Source of the DNA: Paraspadella gotoi
Lineage: Eukaryota > Chaetognatha
DNA length: 64,000 nt
Direction: 5' to 3'
NCBI GenBank assembly: GCA_051294375.1
Contig: CM119270.1
Coordinates: 5,278,152-5,342,151 of the forward strand
The notes under the pieces are model-generated. The model was not told the origin of the DNA. It did no database searches and worked only from the letters and a program-made list of their open reading frames with translations. Shown piece after piece: positions 60,890 through 64,000 of the stretch. Each line of letters begins with the position of its first letter. Positions within the stretch are counted from its first letter, which is position 1. Made by a program: the position numbers and the translations under genes.

Positions 60890-62189
60890 AAGAAAAAACA
60901 ACAAAACATAAAGCAAAACAAAATTTTCTAAAAAAACGTTAGCAAGTAAAACGAAAAAAAAAATCAACGAAACTCACTCAAACATTAAGATAAGAGGAAA
61001 ATCGAAAGAGACAGAGAGAAGAGACTAGGATTCTGACATCTCGACATCAGCGAATCCATACGTCTCTCTCTCACTCTCTCTTCCGCTTTTCGATTTCTCA
61101 TTCGTGACTCTATCTCGTTTTTACTTTCTCCCCATCCCCGCCCCGACCCCCTCCCAAACGAGCAAAAAATCCAAAATTTCCGTCCGATATAAATTTTCCA
61201 GATCGAAGGTTTGTCCTCTAAAGAGAGAGAGGAGGAGTAAATGTTTGGTCTTCCACAATGTCCCCCATCTGTACACCATCCGGTTCTTTGTCATTTGTCA
61301 GTACCATCTCTAAATCCCTCTCACTGAAAGCTCCCACTGTCTCCTCGCCTCGCCGTCGTCATTAAGCCCTCGCCATTCCCATCTGTATCCCACCCATCTT
61401 CTCTACAATCCCATCTGTTCCCTCTCTACTAAGTTACGAGTCCAGACGATCTAATTTATCAATCATCTTTTCGATTGCATAAAAAGAATTCGATTACTAT
61501 ATTACTAGGCGTCAACTGACCCTTTTCGATCGATTACGCTGCAATGAAATCATATTTGAAAGAATAAATGAAATCTTAATAAATATTCTGAAGTCTAATT
61601 ATCAAAACAAACTAATACCTTCTCTTCGCTTTCTTCCCTTCCCCGTTTCCCATTCTTTCAGGCTTCTCCCCCTTTGCTTGCTTCCCTTGCTTGCTTCCCT
61701 TGCTTTCCTGCCTACTTCGTATTATTGCTTCCCCTCATTTTGTCTTCCCCTACTTTATTCCCCTCTTAACATCCTTTTCTCACTTCCCCTTTCCCTTCCC
61801 ATTCGGGCTTCAGGCCATTTTGTCCAGACTAAAAAAAAAAACCAACAACAAAATAAAAATTAAAAAAAAGAAGAATAAATTGTCCCTCATAAAACTCGGA
61901 GACCGAAAGAAATAAAAACCGAGGTCCAGGAAAAAAAAACATAGTCAAGGATAACGAGGAAATAAAAAAACTTTAAAAAAATCAAAACAAAGAAAAAGAA
62001 AATAAAAGAACTGATAAAAAAAAAATTAATCGTTTTTAAAATTCGCTATCGTGATTCAGACGAAGAAAATCCATTCGGCGTCAAAACAAATGAACGTCTT
62101 ATGTTCAAAAAAGTGTGAAGGCTCAAGAGGGCGCCAAAATTAAGAGCGCCCCCCCCCCAAAAAAAAAGAATAAGTTTTGCGGATACAAA

Positions 62190-63402
62190 ATGGCGGCCGT
62201 AGACGTCAATATCGGCAGCGTCACGGGCGTTCCTGGCGGGGTCAGCGGGGTCAGTGGCGTGCAACCTTCCTTAACCTCCCCTCCTCCCCAACGCGCCAAT
62301 GCGTCTCTCGACTACACAAATCCTCGCTCTTGGTACATCTCCACCGTTAAGAGCAAACTCGTCGAAGATTTTGTCAAGGAAAGACTCACGACGACGACGA
62401 CGACGACGACGACAACGTTGCCGGAAATCGGCGTACCCCGCTTCGCCAGGCTGCGGCGGCTGCGGCGGCGACCGAAATCCGGGGATCGGGTGAGGCTGCC
62501 GAGAATATCTGCGCCACCGGCGGAGAAATCGACTGGTAAGTTTGGGTGCGTGCGTATAATTGGTAAAATATGAGGAAAAAAAAAGGATGAAATACGTAGT
62601 TATTTGGTTAGGGACCTTCTTTCTTAAACTCGGCTGACAAAATTGTGTTGTTTCATTTAAAAAAGTCAGAGTGAACAGTAAATTCTGAATTCAATCTAAT
62701 TTTGTTTGTTAATTGTTTATTTCTTCACTAATGCTAGAACTCTTACCCAATAATATTACAGTCTTTCTATTTCTAGATTATGAGCCTGTTTATACGTTTG
62801 TTCTCTCGTCGTTACATTTTACAAATGTACTAATCCGAATTCTCACCTCCCACGGCTTCGCTAAATATTAACCGTTTCTTCGTTCTCATCGAATTCAGCT
62901 TCGTCTAAAGAAGACGACGACCACAGAGGCGACGACGATTCGACGACGACGTCTACGACGACGAAAGAGAAGACGACGACGACGACGACCCTTCCGCGCG
63001 GAATTCTAAAGAAGCGCGGCGCCGTGTCCTCGGCCGAACTGCGTCTTCTCGGCGCCGGAGTTGAGGCGGCGTTGAAAGGCGGCGTCGGGGGGGTCCAAAT
63101 CGGCGCAGAGGTAAGCACTGGCGGCGCCGCGGTCGGAATCTCTTTCGCCGATGAAGTCGTCGTGCAAGAGGTGGAGGTCAGAGGCGGCGGCGGCAGCGTC
63201 GGTGGCGGCGTCAAGGACTCCACGCCCTCATCGACCGAAGACGAAGAAGAGAGAAGCGGCGACGTTTTCCTCGACGCCAGCGACGACGCCAGAGCCGGCG
63301 CCTTTTTGACGGAACTTCCGGCGGCGCGGGATTTCGGCGAAGCGGCGTCGATGCAGCGACGTAGGCGGCGCTCGGCGGCGTCGTCGTCGGGGTCCAGCGT
63401 TG
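62190..63402 (+). CDS. Unidentified protein, first two coding exons, copy 2
   Basis: Exon 1 is 62190-62535, with an ACAAAATGGCGG start and CTG|GTAAGT donor. Exon 2 is 62899-63402, with TTCAG acceptor and GTTG|GTGAGG donor. Junction phases agree (1, 1). The N-terminus MAAVDVNIGSVTG is Gly/Val/Ser-rich, followed by DYTNPRSWYISTVKSKLVED and a run of ten Thr from (ACG)n, then a basic stretch. Exon 2 has Asp/Thr repeats, then PRGILKKRGAVSSAEL, a Gly/Val/Ala-rich part, an acidic DEEERSGDVFLDASDD block and RRRRRSAASSSGSS. I do not recognise the family. An in-frame GAG|GTAAGC inside exon 2 (near 63110) offers an alternative donor. The gene continues past 63402. Copy 1 (42770-43940) has the same exons broken by indels. 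Confidence 0.55.
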
Positions 63403-64000
63403 GTGAGGCTTGTGGTTTTCTAGAACATTGCTTGATAGAGTTTAAAATGTCAATTAGAATTTGAACAATTTTTTTTTAAATTCTTTTATTAACACCAAAA
63501 ATAGTATTAACAAAATCAGAAACAGTAACAGTGTAAAAGATTGGAAAATGATAAACAATAGACACTAATGTTTAAAATGAAATCAATGATAAAATTTTTA
63601 TGAACTTGATTCATAAGAAACTATGAAATATAAGTTCATAGGGACTAAGCTCTGACGAACAAAGCCCGAGGTGTTTTTAAATATTCTTAAATAGCGGACA
63701 AGGTAGATGATATGGCAATATTGTTTAATAGTTAAGTTCAATAAAAAATCCGACCTTAAATATAGAAATAATAACCAAAATCTCGGCAAAATTTTCCCTT
63801 CTTTGGAAGATTTTCGCCATGAGAAGATTTTTCCAACTGACTCCCGGTTGAAAACTCTTAGAATTTCCGATTCGTTAGTTCCTCTTTTACTTTACTTTAA
63901 TAAAAATTTCACCAAAGATTAGGACTATTCCCATTTACCATGATCGTATCAACTAGTCAAAATAACCTAATAAATGTAAAGAAAAATTTTGAGAGCCTTC

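Larger units (their letters stand above)
59400..64000. repeat. Duplicated locus, copy 2 (continues past the window)
   Basis: Second copy of 40260-44565. It has a CCAAT (59461-59465) and a TATAAAAA (59545-59552), GA tracts (59766-59835, 60200-60270), a TC tract before an acceptor (60457-60522), and the intact exon pair at 62190-63402. Confidence 0.85.

Overview
The window is AT-rich nuclear DNA from an invertebrate animal that I cannot name further. Genes have GT-AG introns, polyadenylation signals and long introns filled with dispersed repeats. There are no operons or ribosome binding sites. Microsatellites are extreme: (TC/GA)n, (GAC/ACG)n, (AAAG)n. Short, non-autonomous mobile elements are common, with terminal hairpins, inverted repeats or clear target-site duplications. 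Six runs of N mark assembly gaps.

Layout. 1-12.5 kb is mostly microsatellite with one candidate terminal exon (9,609-9,778). 12.6-17.3 kb holds a six-exon plus-strand gene for a DUF4419-family protein; its core is hidden by a gap and one exon also exists as an inverted, error-rich copy. 17.3-23 kb is repeat- and purine-rich, with a retro-inserted tRNA-Leu 3' fragment and a hammerhead-like motif. 23.2-35.3 kb is ZNFX1-PARP gene A (minus). Its putative 5' exons at 34.7-35.3 kb are separated from the 6-kb main exon by a 5.5-kb intron full of hairpin and (GTCY)n elements. 35.3-40.2 kb is mobile-element and minisatellite DNA. 40.3-44.6 kb is copy 1 of a neighbouring locus, followed by exon-like GC-rich islands to 48 kb, gaps, and a fold-back element (49.8-50.8 kb). 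50.8-58.7 kb is ZNFX1-PARP gene B (minus, seven exons, all phases consistent). 59.4-64 kb is copy 2 of the neighbouring locus and runs off the window.

The main content is the pair of giant paralogous proteins. Each combines two cold-shock/OB-like domains, a ZNFX1/UPF1-type SF1 helicase, an NFX1-type zinc-finger array and two C-terminal PARP-type ADP-ribosyltransferase domains. Both transferase domains keep an H-Y-E triad in both paralogs. By family knowledge (ZNFX1 as an RNA helicase in antiviral sensing and germ-granule small-RNA pathways; PARPs in antiviral ADP-ribosylation) I infer an RNA-activated ADP-ribosylating immune or RNA-silencing factor. The fusion and its local amplification are the strongest candidates for an undescribed system here.

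The two genes and their plus-strand neighbours look like one tandemly duplicated block (gene plus neighbour, twice). The neighbour copies differ mainly by small indels that break different exons in each copy, which fits either pseudogenisation or unpolished long-read sequence in a near-identical repeat.
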